Assembly (NCBI GenBank): GCA_016794985.1
Contig: JAEUIQ010000051.1
Span: forward strand, 58,289-122,288
DNA: 64,000 bases
Direction: 5' to 3'
Source of the DNA: Planctomycetaceae bacterium
GTDB taxonomy: Bacteria > Planctomycetota > Planctomycetia > Pirellulales > Pirellulaceae
Under the pieces are notes generated by a model, which was not told the origin of the DNA, did not search any database, and saw only the letters and a program-made list of their open reading frames with translations. The translations under genes and the position numbers were made by a program. This document shows, piece after piece, positions 25,459 through 35,667 of this stretch (position 1 is its first letter; each line of letters opens with the position of its first letter).

Positions 25459-28389
25459 TGGCGATCTCTCGCGCTGCCGCAGCTGCCGTAATGGTGATAT
25501 CCATCGCAACATCCAGACACCAAACAAGCCACACCAACTGAGCAAGGTGATCGCGCCGCCAATCCAATACCAACGCGGCCAATAAACCAAGAGCACACGA
25601 TGTTCCCCGGGCGGCAAAACGACTCCCGTGAACAACCGATGCACAGCCGTCGTCGCCTGCCACTTTGGTGAGTCGCCGTTGGAAACTACAACGGCCCACC
25701 AACCCGGGTCATGTCCTTGACGCCAAATCACCACGACCGGTCGAACCGACTTCACTACTGCGGATTTTTCCTGCTCCGTGTACTGCCAGGAGATGATTCC
25801 CGCCGATCCGTCGGGCGCCGTCGTTGCCGTTGACATCGTCCCCGCTGCGTGAGATGGACTCGCGGGCCCGTCGTCGAGGATGGGCCGTTCGGGAGAATCC
25901 GTGATTTGGTGTTCGTGTAACCAGATCGAGCCCAAGTCGGCTTTCCAATCGTCTGCGGAAGTCGCTGGTTGGTTTCTTGGCCGCACTTCCCAGTCCGTCG
26001 CCAACCAAACCGCTGCCGGAGTTTCCGGCAATGTGATCCACTGCAACTTCGCGGGTTTCCGCGGATTGGCGAGGTCAACCGTCCAACTCAGGCCATGACG
26101 AACTCCCATGCCACGCAGATAACTTCGCCACAGAAACTGGCCTTCTTCCTCAGGAAGCGAGCGAACTTCGCGGGCGACTTCATCGCGCAAAAATGTGAAC
26201 GCTGCAGGCTCTAGGGTGTGTTCGACATTAACGCTGGGGATTCCCTGCGTCAAATGAAATTGCGGTGCCCCCGTCGCACGCATGCTGTAAATGGATTGCC
26301 AGGTCCATTTGTCGACGGGCTGCCATGGCCAGTAATCGCCCCACTTCTCGGACATTTGCCGCAGGCGATGTTGCTGAAGCAATTCTGGCTCGTGCCAGAA
26401 CCGCTGTTGCGCTAAGGAACGCTCGCTCGACAAGGGATCGAGATAGGGACTTTCCGAACGATCCCATGGCGTTTTGTCGGTCAAGGCTCGTCGATCAATC
26501 GATTGCACCATCCAAGCGTTGCCAATCGTCAGGTCGGCAACCGTTATGGCCACAATGCACCAGCCCCACCACGCCGAAGGACAGCGATGGCGCCACCACA
26601 GCCCCGCCAGCAGCAGGCCACAGACCACGCAGGCCTGCATCAAGGACAAATGCACTTCGAGCAAAGCTTGCGAAACTTGCAGTCCGCCTAACCATGGATC
26701 GATCGGAACCTGTTCAAAGGCTTGAGAAAAACGCTCGACAAACGGCCGTGAGATCGTGATACCCAAGACGGACAGCAACAACAACAGCAATAGGGTAACG
26801 CTCAACATTGGTCGCCGAAGGGCACGAGGCCAACCGGCAACACGCGACGACCAGGAAGTTTTGTGAGGAGACACAAACCAACGCTCGAATTCGAACGAGG
26901 CCAGCAACGACCAGGCCAGGGCCGCATAGATCCAAAGCTTGGCGGGATATCGAAATTGATCAAAGCCCGGACACCACAGTGTTAGCCACCAATAAACACT
27001 ACCGACGTGCGGACCAACGGATGGCGTCTCCACAGCGAAGCCGAGTGCCGCTTGGATCTCGGTCCATAACCAAACCGGACCGTACCAGCCGCAACTTCCT
27101 AAACCAAACAAGACCAATATCAACCACAACCAGATTTCGACCAAAGTGTGTCGACGGATCGAATCGTTCGAGTCCCAGGCGGCTTGCGGATCACTCGCTC
27201 CGATTCTCCTTCGGTAAAGTCGACGACCACGATTTCCCAAGCGAACTCGGCGAATCAGCAGCAACAGCAACGCCCCGAAACGCGAACAAACCAACGCACC
27301 AGTGGTCGCACCGGCATAGAGGGTTGGATTCCAAACCCGATCATTGGCTGCCAAATGGCGATCCCATCGCGCGTGAACCCAGCGCCATGTTCCCATCACG
27401 TTGCCAGCAAACAAGGTGCCCCAGTGCCACGGAGGCTGGCTAAACTGCAAAGCATGGTCGGCAGGACTATCACGCTTGGGTTGACCAAGCAGGCCCTGTT
27501 GAGTTCGCGCGGCCCAATCGGGTGCACGCGAGTTCCACAATTCCAGAGCCTGATACACGTTAGTCGGATTATCACGAATCGCGCGCGTGCTCGCTTGGGA
27601 AGTCTCCCAAAGCGGCCACCATTGAACACAACTGGCCGCGGTGGCCAAGACCGCGATGGCCAATACGGTTCGGCTTGAAGTCCAAAGGCATGACCATTTC
27701 GCCGCCGTCGCCAGACCCGCGTGCTGCGGCGTTGGAGCATTCAACGCTTGAATCCCGAGCAAGCTCATCGCCGCCAACATCCACAACACGACGGCTTGGG
27801 GTTCACCACCCAAGACCATCAAAGCCAAAGCCAAGCCCGCGTTCCACACGCCCGCTCGGCGCCGTTGGACAATCGCTTGCCATAGTCCCGCCAGCGACCA
27901 AGGCAGCCACGTGGCTCCGATCAAGAAAGGCCAATTGCCATGCAATGCCAGGACGGGGCCACTCAACGTAAATGTCAGAGCGCCGAACCAAGCGGCCAAC
28001 GGCGACAGGTTCCACACGCGTGCCAAACCAAACACACCCCAACCCGCCAACAGTAAGTGCAATACGATGATCGCTGCGTAACGTTGTCCAAACTCTCCCA
28101 CAGGAATCGCCAACAGCCAAGTTCCTGGATAGAAAACGGCGGTCGTACCTTGGCCAACCCAATTGACTCCTAAACCGTGCAGGTCATTCCACAAGGGAAC
28201 CTTGCCCGCTTGCCATTGTGTCGCGGTCCATTGCAGCGTATTGCTGTGCCAATACGCGGCGTCGCGAAATGCTAAGATGTTTCTGCCACTTAAGACCGGA
28301 GCAAACAACAGACACAAAATCAACGCGCCGACAATCGGCCAACACCAGCCAGTTAGCTTGTCTCGGAAGTTCTCAACTCTGCGGAGCAT
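25453..28389 (-). CDS. YfhO-family polytopic membrane protein, probable GT-C glycosyltransferase-like
   Basis: Product of 978 residues, starting at ATG 28389 within the end of mcsB (17-base overlap); earlier in-frame ORF sequence lies antisense to that gene and is not convincing. The first helix is GWCWPIVGALILCLLFAPVL. It is followed by FRDAAYWHSNTLQ and GKVPLWNDLHGLGVNWVGQG, the Asp-containing first loop pattern of the YfhO/GT-C group, then many helices and a large C-terminal extracytoplasmic domain ending in a final helix. YfhO proteins glycosylate wall polymers in Bacillus; the substrate here is unknown. The upstream neighbours are mcsB and mcsA. Confidence 0.83.
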   Translation of the reverse strand: MLRRVENFRDKLTGWCWPIVGALILCLLFAPVLSGRNILAFRDAAYWHSNTLQWTATQWQAGKVPLWNDLHGLGVNWVGQGTTAVFYPGTWLLAIPVGEFGQRYAAIIVLHLLLAGWGVFGLARVWNLSPLAAWFGALTFTLSGPVLALHGNWPFLIGATWLPWSLAGLWQAIVQRRRAGVWNAGLALALMVLGGEPQAVVLWMLAAMSLLGIQALNAPTPQHAGLATAAKWSCLWTSSRTVLAIAVLATAASCVQWWPLWETSQASTRAIRDNPTNVYQALELWNSRAPDWAARTQQGLLGQPKRDSPADHALQFSQPPWHWGTLFAGNVMGTWRWVHARWDRHLAANDRVWNPTLYAGATTGALVCSRFGALLLLLIRRVRLGNRGRRLYRRRIGASDPQAAWDSNDSIRRHTLVEIWLWLILVLFGLGSCGWYGPVWLWTEIQAALGFAVETPSVGPHVGSVYWWLTLWCPGFDQFRYPAKLWIYAALAWSLLASFEFERWFVSPHKTSWSSRVAGWPRALRRPMLSVTLLLLLLLSVLGITISRPFVERFSQAFEQVPIDPWLGGLQVSQALLEVHLSLMQACVVCGLLLAGLWWRHRCPSAWWGWCIVAITVADLTIGNAWMVQSIDRRALTDKTPWDRSESPYLDPLSSERSLAQQRFWHEPELLQQHRLRQMSEKWGDYWPWQPVDKWTWQSIYSMRATGAPQFHLTQGIPSVNVEHTLEPAAFTFLRDEVAREVRSLPEEEGQFLWRSYLRGMGVRHGLSWTVDLANPRKPAKLQWITLPETPAAVWLATDWEVRPRNQPATSADDWKADLGSIWLHEHQITDSPERPILDDGPASPSHAAGTMSTATTAPDGSAGIISWQYTEQEKSAVVKSVRPVVVIWRQGHDPGWWAVVVSNGDSPKWQATTAVHRLFTGVVLPPGEHRVLLVYWPRWYWIGGAITLLSWCGLFGVWMLRWISPLRQLRQRERSPS

Positions 28390-29446
28390 CACCCGACGGT
28401 TGCTCCAATTGCGAATGCAGATAGACCGCGCGGGCCTTGTTGCGCTGGGTCGTATCCATTTCACTGCCCCGCAACTTCTGCAAGTGGGCCGGTTGTGTGT
28501 AGACGAACAAGCGATTGACGGTTGGAATATCGAGATCACTGATCAACGACAGGTTGATCCCCAAACGCACCTTGGACAGCAAATGCATCGTCTCCTCGCT
28601 GCTGATTTGCCCAGCCTTTTGTAAGGTCCGTAGCGCTTTCGAAACCTGACGTTGCAAGTCATCGCGGCTGTCCTGCAGAAGATACTGCCGGGCCTTTCTT
28701 TCGTAACTGATGATCACCGGTACGACGCTGCCGACTTGCTCAATCAGTTGTTGTTCGGAACGCCCCAGCGTGATTTGGTTGCTGATCTGATAAAAGTCAC
28801 CCATCGCTTGCGACCCTTCGCCGTACAGCCCACGAACGGCCAAGTTAATCTTTTGCAAGCTGCGAAACACTTTCTCAATCTGTTTGGTCAAAACCAACGC
28901 CGGCAAATGCAACATGACACTGACTCGCATGCCGGTTCCAACATTCGTGGGGCAGGCAGTCAAATAGCCATATTGAGGATGGAACGCGTAGCAAATCTTC
29001 TCATCGATCGCGTTATCCAAATGTTCGATCTGCTGAAAGGCGTCTTCAAAGTCCAGCCCACTGCGCATGACTTGAATCCGTAAGTGATCTTCTTCGTTGA
29101 TCATCACGCTGAAGTTTTCGTCGCGATCTACCAAAACGCCCCGCGCCCCTTGGTTCTCAGATAATTCGCGGCTGATCAGTTGTCGCTCGACCAAGTACTG
29201 GCGGTCCACAGCTTTCAGGGTCGCCACATTGAAGTATTCACAAGTTCGAGCCAGTGGCAATTCGCGGAGTCGCCGACTGACGGTCGATTCAATATTCGCG
29301 CGATCCATTTCATTGCAGCGCATGATGAACGGGAACTCTGCCACGTTTCTCGCCAGCCGAACTCGACTGCTAATGACAATGTCGGATTGGGGACCACTGC
29401 CCCGCATCCACGGACCAACCAGGTTGGGGAAGTGATCGACTTTCAT
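28373..29446 (-). CDS. mcsB: Protein-arginine kinase McsB
   Basis: Phosphagen-kinase-fold enzyme (357 residues) that phosphorylates arginine residues on proteins, marking them for ClpCP in Gram-positive bacteria. Motifs: SSRVRLARNVAEFPF for the nucleotide site and CPTNVGTGMRVSVMLHLPAL, the guanidino kinase active-site block. At the C-terminus the phospho-arginine binding motif that is RDxxRA in Bacillus reads RNKARA here (Asp to Asn). It overlaps mcsA by 4 bases. No ctsR or clpC gene adjoins, unlike the Bacillus operon. Confidence 0.95.
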   Translation of the reverse strand: MKVDHFPNLVGPWMRGSGPQSDIVISSRVRLARNVAEFPFIMRCNEMDRANIESTVSRRLRELPLARTCEYFNVATLKAVDRQYLVERQLISRELSENQGARGVLVDRDENFSVMINEEDHLRIQVMRSGLDFEDAFQQIEHLDNAIDEKICYAFHPQYGYLTACPTNVGTGMRVSVMLHLPALVLTKQIEKVFRSLQKINLAVRGLYGEGSQAMGDFYQISNQITLGRSEQQLIEQVGSVVPVIISYERKARQYLLQDSRDDLQRQVSKALRTLQKAGQISSEETMHLLSKVRLGINLSLISDLDIPTVNRLFVYTQPAHLQKLRGSEMDTTQRNKARAVYLHSQLEQPSGDAPQS

Positions 29447-29952
29447 GGTTGCTCCCCGTTTTCCAATTTCCGGATCATGTCGCGGATCTGTGACGCTTGC
29501 TCGTAGTCTTCCTGCTCGACGGCCTCGTTCATTTGTCGTCGCAACTGAATCAGTTGCATCTGAGATTCGCCGCTGATGGAACTGTGTTGTGGCGTTTTGC
29601 CCTTGTGTTCGGTCACGCCATGTATATTGACAATCAAAGGTTCCAGTTCTTCGTGGAAGAAAGTGTAGTCATGCGGGCAACCCAAACGGCCTTGCTTACG
29701 AAACTCAAAAAATGAAATCCCACAAACCGGACATACCTTCTTGTCCAAAGCCGCCAATTGTTCGGCCGTCTGCCCGACCTTCAATTGCTTGCTCAGCATG
29801 CTGATGAGGGAGGAGGTTTCAACTTTCTTGGCCTGTTGGGGCTCCAAATAATCTTTCGCGCAAGCGGGACAGAGATGCACAGAAGACACGGACTCGCCGG
29901 TCAAATCGGTAATGTGAAACGCAGCCTGTTTATCGCAACGTTGACACTTCAT
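29443..29952 (-). CDS. mcsA: McsB activator McsA, zinc-finger and UVR-motif protein
   Basis: Product of 169 residues with an N-terminal zinc finger (MKCQRCDKQAAFHI ... HLCPACAKDY) and a second pair CPVCGISFFEFRKQGRLGCP. A C-terminal UvrB/UvrC-type helix follows (LRRQMNEAVEQEDYEQASQI, RDMIRKLE). This is the McsA architecture; McsA stimulates McsB autophosphorylation and kinase activity. The stop overlaps the start of mcsB (ATGA), which implies translational coupling. Transcribed from the ileS side. Confidence 0.94.
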   Translation of the reverse strand: MKCQRCDKQAAFHITDLTGESVSSVHLCPACAKDYLEPQQAKKVETSSLISMLSKQLKVGQTAEQLAALDKKVCPVCGISFFEFRKQGRLGCPHDYTFFHEELEPLIVNIHGVTEHKGKTPQHSSISGESQMQLIQLRRQMNEAVEQEDYEQASQIRDMIRKLENGEQP

Positions 29953-30064
29953 TTCCCGTGTTCCTGGTCCAAATCCCCGTCGGGGCTGACATACAGAGCT
30001 TCTTCCAGAATCATAGCGCGTCCAAGTAGAAACAACAATGCCGCTAACGTTTTGTCAAACGAGA
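29953..30064. other. Short spacer between ileS and mcsA
   Basis: 112 bases on the path of minus-strand transcription from ileS into mcsA. I see no terminator with a T-run, so read-through is possible. No other feature. Confidence 0.3.
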
Positions 30065-33000
30065 TTAGGCTTTTTGGACAAAGACGGTCAGTTCCGCCGA
30101 TTCAACAGTGCATGATTGAGGTGGAACGTCCGCCAACGAGTTCCAATGCACTTCAATCGCCAAGGTCTCGGTGGCGATATGGTCGCGCCATGCCGTCATC
30201 GCCTGACGAAGCGCCGAGTCCGAGGTCAGCAGTCCCACACGAATCCGATCGGTGTAATCCAAGCCCATTTCTTTACGACGATTTTGGATCAAACGGACGA
30301 CGTCATTGGCTTGCCCTTCCTGAATCAACGCGGCATCCAATTCTGTTGCCAAGACCACGACGCAGGTTCGACCTTGGGCCGCGGCCCAGCCCGACTTGGC
30401 ATTCAAACGAACTTGGACATCGTCGGCGGTCAACTCGATGGTTTGCTCACCAAGTGCGAAGCGAATGGCGCCTTGGTTCTGCAATTGTTCGAGAAACTCC
30501 GCTCCGGAACCTTGATTCAGGAATGCTTTGATCTGGGGGAGCGATTTGCCGTACCTGGGGCCCAGCCGAGGAAAGTTGGGGATGACTTCATAGTTCACGT
30601 ACTCACGTCCCGACGTGGTGAAGTGCACCGACTTGACGTTCAACTCACCTTGCAAAATCTCGCGGTGACTTTCCAGCCACGACAAGTGTTGCTCGCTGTT
30701 GAGGACCACTTCGACTTTTGCCAATGGCTGGCGAACCCGGAGCCGGGCCTCCGTCCGCGCCCGCAACCCAAGCGACGCAATCTCGCGTAGGATTTCCATG
30801 CGTTGCGAGAGATCGCGATCAATAAGCGCGGGTTCGGTCGTCGGGAAGTCGGTCAAGTGCACGCTGGTGGCGGCTTGTCCATCAAAGACACTCGCCAAGT
30901 TGCTCCACAACTCTTCGGCGACAAATGGCACAAAGGGGGCAATGGCTTTGTTGAGCGTGACCAAGCATTCGAACAGGGTCCAATACGCTTCTAGCTTCCC
31001 GCCTTCAAGCGGTTCGCTGGACCAAAATCGATCGCGGCTGCGACGCACGTACCAATTGCTCAGCGAATCTAGAAACTGATTGATGGCTTGAGCGGCAGGA
31101 TAGTTTTCAAAGCGGTCCATGGACGAAACCACAACATCCAACGACTGATGTAGTTCGCTCATGATCCAACGATCCAATTCGCCACGTTCCGCGATCGGAG
31201 TGTAGCCCGGCAGTTGGTTCAAGCAGCGGTGATCCAAGCTGAACAAATCCAAAGTCTGCGCGGAGCCTGACAACTCCAAGCCCAATAACCCATTGGCGGG
31301 GTTGAAGCCGTCAATCACTGCATATTCGCAGAAGAAAGAATAAGTGTTCCACAATCGCAGCATGAACTCGGGCACGCTGTTCTTGATCGCCTGCTCGCTG
31401 TAGTTGATCGAATTCCAGGGAGCTTGAGTCGCAAAAAAGTACCACCGCAGCACATCAGCGCCATACGTGTCGAAGATTTCGAACGGCTCGCGGTAGTTCC
31501 GTTTTTGCTTCGACATTTTACCGACATGATGCGTGAAACCTGGCCCGAGATCTCGGCGGGCATCGTCTTCGTTGAGGCGGAGTTGTTTGCCATCCTTGCT
31601 CTCCCACCATTCGCTCAACATCAAGCCCAGCACAACGCAATTGCGGAAAGGGTGCGGGAACGCAGTCGTTGGGGTATTGGTTGCCGACGACATGGCATCC
31701 GTCGCGTCCGGCGGTGATCCAAACAACATCGTGCTGATGGCGGTCAGCGAATAAAACCAACCGCGAGTTTGATCCAACGCTTCCGAGATGAAATGAGCCG
31801 GAAACTGTCGCGCGAATTCCGTCGCGCCCTTGTGGGGGTATCCCCATTGAGCAAACGGCATGGCACCCGAGTCGTACCAACAATCGATCACTTCACTCAC
31901 CCGTTGCATTCTGGCGCCGGGGACAAACGGCGAATCATACGAGATCGAGTCGATGTAAGGCTTGTGAACTTTCAAGTCATCAGGGAGTTCAGGATGTGCG
32001 GCTTTGGCAGCGGCCCATACCTCGGTTCCGGTCACACCCGGTTTACAGAGCAGCTCGGTATAGCTGGCCACTGCTTCCATCTGTCCGGATTCCGAGCAGA
32101 CCCAAATTGGCAAAGGCGTGCCCCAAAATCGTTCGCGACTGAGCGCCCAATCTACATTGTCGGCCAAGAAGTTTCCGAAGCGTCCATTCTTGATGTGCTC
32201 GGGCAACCAGTTGATTTGTTGATTGTTGGCCAACATCTGGTCGCGATATTTCGTCGTGCGAATAAACCAACTGCGACGCGGGTATTGAATCAACGGATCC
32301 TTGTCAGCCCGCCAACAAAACGGGTAGTCGTGGAGATACTGCTCCTGAAACCACAGGACTTCCCGCTCTTTCAAAAGGCGAATCAATGCTTTATCGGCGT
32401 CCTTGACCCATTGCCCTTGGAAGTCAGGCACTTCCGAAGTGAACTTGCCATCGGCCGCCACCGGACAGAACAATTGCGGTTGTTGGCCAGCCACAAATCG
32501 CGCCTGTTCGGCCACCAATACCTCGTGGTCCACTTCACCAAAGGCCGGCGCTTGGTGTACCAAACCAGTTCCACTGCTGGTGGTCACAAAATCACCCGCC
32601 AGGACCCGCCAATACAGCGGCAGTTGCTGGCCCGTCGTCAATGTTCCGGTCGCCGTGCCCAACTGCGAATAGTAGTAGTCAAAAGGTGGACGATAACGCA
32701 GGCCAACCAAATCGCGACCCGAACACGTGGACTCGACGGTCAGTTCGGTCTTCCGCTTCTTCGCTAAGGTCTCGACCAAGTCGGCAGCAACGATCAGTCG
32801 TTGGCCACTATCGGCATCGAGCACCGTGGCGTAAACGATGTCCAAACCCACAGCGGCATACTGGTTCGAAGGCAACGTCCAAGGCGTCGTCGTCCAGACT
32901 AGCAAAGAGGTGCCAGGCCGATCCAACAACGGAAAACAAACATAAACACTGGGGTCGGCGACTTCACGATAGCCATCGCCCACTTCGCCGCTAGACAGCG

Positions 33001-33562
33001 CCGTTCCACCTTGGGCCCACCACCAAACAATTTTATGCCCTTGATACAAATCACCGCGTTCGAAGAGCGTCTTGAGTGACCACCACACAGACTCGACGAA
33101 CGATTGATGATAAGTGACGTAGGCTTGGTCCAAGTGGATCCAGAAACCCAATCGCTCGGTTAGCTCTTCCCACTTCCGCATGTAGCGCCAAACGCTTTGT
33201 TGGCACTTTTGAATGAACGGCTCGACACCATAGTTTTCGATGTCTTCCTTGGAGTGAATGCCCAGTTCCTTGCAGACCTCCATCTCGACCGGCAAGCCGT
33301 GCGTGTCCCACCCCGCTTTTCGCTGACAATAATCGCCGCGCATGGTCCGGTAACGCGGAAAGACATCCTTGATCGCGCGCGTCAAACAATGGCCCGGATG
33401 CGGCATCCCATTGGCCGTCGGTGGACCTTCGAAAAAGACAAAGCTAGGAGCCCCTTCGCGCCGCTGGAGCGATTGATCATAGATCTTTCGCTCTTTCCAA
33501 AACGTCAGAATCCGTTTTTCGACTTCCGGAAACGATACTTGATTCGAGATTTTGCGAAACAT
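30065..33562 (-). CDS. ileS: Isoleucyl-tRNA synthetase, eukaryote-like (type 2)
   Basis: Class I synthetase of 1165 residues, longer than the usual bacterial type 1 enzyme. The HIGH-type motif is [13 protein letters not shown] (about 48-60), and the KMSKS-type motif is [14 protein letters not shown], a pattern of type 2 IleRS (KMSKxxxNYP-like) rather than KMSKSLGN. A large CP1 editing domain is present ([19 protein letters not shown] about 320). The C-terminal part lacks an obvious zinc-ribbon. Type 2 enzymes are often insensitive to mupirocin. AGAGGAAG lies 9 bases before ATG 33562. The acidic small protein gene lies just upstream. Confidence 0.95.
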   Translation of the reverse strand: MFRKISNQVSFPEVEKRILTFWKERKIYDQSLQRREGAPSFVFFEGPPTANGMPHPGHCLTRAIKDVFPRYRTMRGDYCQRKAGWDTHGLPVEMEVCKELGIHSKEDIENYGVEPFIQKCQQSVWRYMRKWEELTERLGFWIHLDQAYVTYHQSFVESVWWSLKTLFERGDLYQGHKIVWWWAQGGTALSSGEVGDGYREVADPSVYVCFPLLDRPGTSLLVWTTTPWTLPSNQYAAVGLDIVYATVLDADSGQRLIVAADLVETLAKKRKTELTVESTCSGRDLVGLRYRPPFDYYYSQLGTATGTLTTGQQLPLYWRVLAGDFVTTSSGTGLVHQAPAFGEVDHEVLVAEQARFVAGQQPQLFCPVAADGKFTSEVPDFQGQWVKDADKALIRLLKEREVLWFQEQYLHDYPFCWRADKDPLIQYPRRSWFIRTTKYRDQMLANNQQINWLPEHIKNGRFGNFLADNVDWALSRERFWGTPLPIWVCSESGQMEAVASYTELLCKPGVTGTEVWAAAKAAHPELPDDLKVHKPYIDSISYDSPFVPGARMQRVSEVIDCWYDSGAMPFAQWGYPHKGATEFARQFPAHFISEALDQTRGWFYSLTAISTMLFGSPPDATDAMSSATNTPTTAFPHPFRNCVVLGLMLSEWWESKDGKQLRLNEDDARRDLGPGFTHHVGKMSKQKRNYREPFEIFDTYGADVLRWYFFATQAPWNSINYSEQAIKNSVPEFMLRLWNTYSFFCEYAVIDGFNPANGLLGLELSGSAQTLDLFSLDHRCLNQLPGYTPIAERGELDRWIMSELHQSLDVVVSSMDRFENYPAAQAINQFLDSLSNWYVRRSRDRFWSSEPLEGGKLEAYWTLFECLVTLNKAIAPFVPFVAEELWSNLASVFDGQAATSVHLTDFPTTEPALIDRDLSQRMEILREIASLGLRARTEARLRVRQPLAKVEVVLNSEQHLSWLESHREILQGELNVKSVHFTTSGREYVNYEVIPNFPRLGPRYGKSLPQIKAFLNQGSGAEFLEQLQNQGAIRFALGEQTIELTADDVQVRLNAKSGWAAAQGRTCVVVLATELDAALIQEGQANDVVRLIQNRRKEMGLDYTDRIRVGLLTSDSALRQAMTAWRDHIATETLAIEVHWNSLADVPPQSCTVESAELTVFVQKA

Positions 33563-33602
33563 CGCCGGGGACTTCCTCTATCCAACAAACGGGCGTTCTT
33601 CC

Positions 33603-33893
33603 TTATTTGCCGGTCTTCTTGCCCGATTTGGTCTTCGGAGCCGGTTCTGGCTCTGCTTCGGGGTTGTCCTCGGCGACCGGCTCTTCTTCAACGGCAGCCG
33701 GTTCTTCTTCATCGTCCGATTCGCCGCAGAAATCGACAGCAGGAATCAGATTCGGATCGTCAAAGTCCTGATATTCGCTGTTGTCGAGTTCGTACTCGCC
33801 AGGCACTTCCGCCTCGAAATCCTCGTCAAAATCCTCGTCGAAGTCTTCGATGTCGAAATTTTCAAAACTATCATCAAATTGGTTCAAGGACAT
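33603..33893 (-). CDS. Small highly acidic protein of unknown function
   Basis: Product of 96 residues, very rich in Asp and Glu (SFENFDIEDFDEDFDEDFE) with Phe-Asp repeats in the first half and a lysine-rich basic end (KTKSGKKTGK). No domain recognised; the sequence looks largely disordered and could bind a basic protein or metal ions. It starts 331 bases before ileS on the same strand with a 40-base gap, so it is likely transcribed with ileS. The frame has codon bias like its neighbours, which favours a real gene. Confidence 0.65.
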   Translation of the reverse strand: MSLNQFDDSFENFDIEDFDEDFDEDFEAEVPGEYELDNSEYQDFDDPNLIPAVDFCGESDDEEEPAAVEEEPVAEDNPEAEPEPAPKTKSGKKTGK

Positions 33894-34472
33894 TTTGGAT
33901 CGTGTTCCAAAGAAGGAAATCGCGAGAATTGGCCAGCCGCATCACGGGAAATGAAGCGACCCACCAGGGGATACCCCTGTCCGGGAAAGGTTCACGATCG
34001 TCAATGAACCACCGCAACTCGCCTCGACTTGCCCAAATTTTAACTGGGATGGCGGCTATGAACAGTGCGCACTTTCGGTTTCTCGCGAATCGTCCTTGCT
34101 TCAATCGAGCTCCCCCACATCGCAATCGCATTTTCGTGAAAGAAAAGAGCGTTTTTTACGAAGGTAACATCGCTCACGGCGGCAACAACCGTATTTCGGT
34201 AACTTTTCGCGAATTGCCAAGAGAAATTCGAAACGAATCCGGATAAAATACGGGTACAAGTCTGTCTTCCTTGCGGTTACGATCGGCACAGGCCCCGCGA
34301 TTCCATCGCAGCCGGAGTCGGCTTTTGCTGCTAGCGAAAGCGTGGGGTTTGGCGAGGTCGCAATGGCTGGGACGCCAACGGTCAACCTAACCCAACGGGT
34401 CGATTGTTGGCCCCGCGAAACTCGGCGTCGTGGACGGGGTTACAACAGACTGCCTTTTCCGAAAGATCTCGA
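33894..34472. promoter_or_regulatory. Divergent intergenic region with a perfect hairpin
   Basis: 579 bases between the acidic protein gene (-) and the HtrA-like gene (+). It has a perfect inverted repeat CAGGGG-ATA-CCCCTG (33965-33979) about 70 bases upstream of the acidic-protein start, possibly an operator or terminator-like stem without a T-run. An AT-rich part near 34140-34260 (GAAAAGAGCGTTTTTTACG, ATCCGGATAAAATACGGG) may hold the promoter of the protease genes. No RNA gene seen. Confidence 0.4.
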
Positions 34473-35621
34473 ATGCGAGTGGATAGAGCTAACAATCATG
34501 GGGCATGCTCAAGCGGCGAACGTCGTTTGGAAGTCCAAGGATTCGTGTCCTCGATACTGGTTGTCGTGACGGCGTTTGTGGCGGTTTTAGCCCTGGCGAC
34601 GCCGGTCAAGGCTCAATCAAAAAACACCCTGCCAACGACGGCAGGATCGCTGGATGAATGGCGGCAACGTGAAGCGGCGGTGCAACAAGTCGTGGCGGAC
34701 GCCACCGATGCCGTTGTTGCGATAACCGACCAAGAGAGTTTTGGCAGTGGGGTCATTGTTAGCCCGGACGGACTCGTTCTGACTGCCGGGCATGTGATCC
34801 TGTCGCCGGCGCGCGAGTTTACGATCCTGTTGCCGAATGGAAAAACTGCTAAAGCGAAGCCTCTGGGAAAGAACTTGAATCACGACGCGGGCATGTTGCA
34901 AATCGAAGAAACTGGGCCTTGGCCTCACGTCGAGATCGGCGAAGCGAGCGGCTTGCGGCGCGGGACTTGGGTGGTGGCTTTGGGGCATTCTGGTGGCTAC
35001 GACTTGGGCCGACGTCCTCCCGTGCGGATCGGACGGATTTTGCAGACGGAGCGCGACGCATTGACCACCGACTGTCCAATCATTGGCGGGGACTCCGGTG
35101 GGCCTTTGTTCAATCTCGAAGGCCAAGTCATCGGCATCCATTCTTCGATTGGTGAGTCCATCGCTGAAAACCGCCACGTTTCGGTCCAAACGTTTTTGCG
35201 TGATTGGGACCGACTGAAGGCCGGTGAATCGTGGGGACAGCTCCCCGGAACTCGGTCGAATGAGTCGGACGGAGAGGACGCGGCACCACCGCGGCGCGAG
35301 CGTCGTCCGCCTCGCGAGCCAAACCCAGGGAAAGCGAATCCTGCCCCGCCGCTGGACTCCGCTGTCCTGGGCGTGGAATTGGACTTGCAGGACCAGGTGG
35401 CAATCCTGCGTGTCATCAAACCAGATTCGGCGGCTGAGCGAGTTGGACTGCGGGTCGGTGATGTCGTCGAGTCATTCAACGGAGTCGCCATTCAGTCACC
35501 GCAGGAGTTGATCGATCAAATCGCCGCCAAAAGGGCAGGGGATTCTGTTAAAGTTGTTGTCCGGCGCGGGGCCGAAAGAATAGAATATCAAATCATCTTG
35601 GGGCAACTACAAACGAAGTAG
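34473..35621 (+). CDS. HtrA/DegP-like secreted serine protease with PDZ domain
   Basis: Trypsin-fold protease of 382 residues. The catalytic triad is visible: His in LTAGHVI, Asp in LNHDAGMLQIE, Ser in GGDSGGPLF. One PDZ domain follows (about 300-380: ILRVIKPDSAAERVGLRVGD, VVESFNG). A hydrophobic segment SSILVVVTAFVAVLALATPV acts as signal peptide or anchor. ATG 34473 has GAAAGA upstream; a GTG at 34545 giving a shorter signal peptide is the alternative. Periplasmic proteolysis or chaperone role inferred. The next gene is a degenerate paralogue. Confidence 0.9.
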   Translation: MRVDRANNHGACSSGERRLEVQGFVSSILVVVTAFVAVLALATPVKAQSKNTLPTTAGSLDEWRQREAAVQQVVADATDAVVAITDQESFGSGVIVSPDGLVLTAGHVILSPAREFTILLPNGKTAKAKPLGKNLNHDAGMLQIEETGPWPHVEIGEASGLRRGTWVVALGHSGGYDLGRRPPVRIGRILQTERDALTTDCPIIGGDSGGPLFNLEGQVIGIHSSIGESIAENRHVSVQTFLRDWDRLKAGESWGQLPGTRSNESDGEDAAPPRRERRPPREPNPGKANPAPPLDSAVLGVELDLQDQVAILRVIKPDSAAERVGLRVGDVVESFNGVAIQSPQELIDQIAAKRAGDSVKVVVRRGAERIEYQIILGQLQTK

Positions 35622-35667
35622 CCCACGGGATTTGCTTTCGATTTGTCTTATCGAGGAGAACGAAGAC

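Noticed and set aside
28389..28539. Extra 50 residues at the start of the YfhO-family protein
   Set aside because: They are antisense-like Arg/Ser-rich sequence inside mcsB; the first membrane helix fits the start at 28389.
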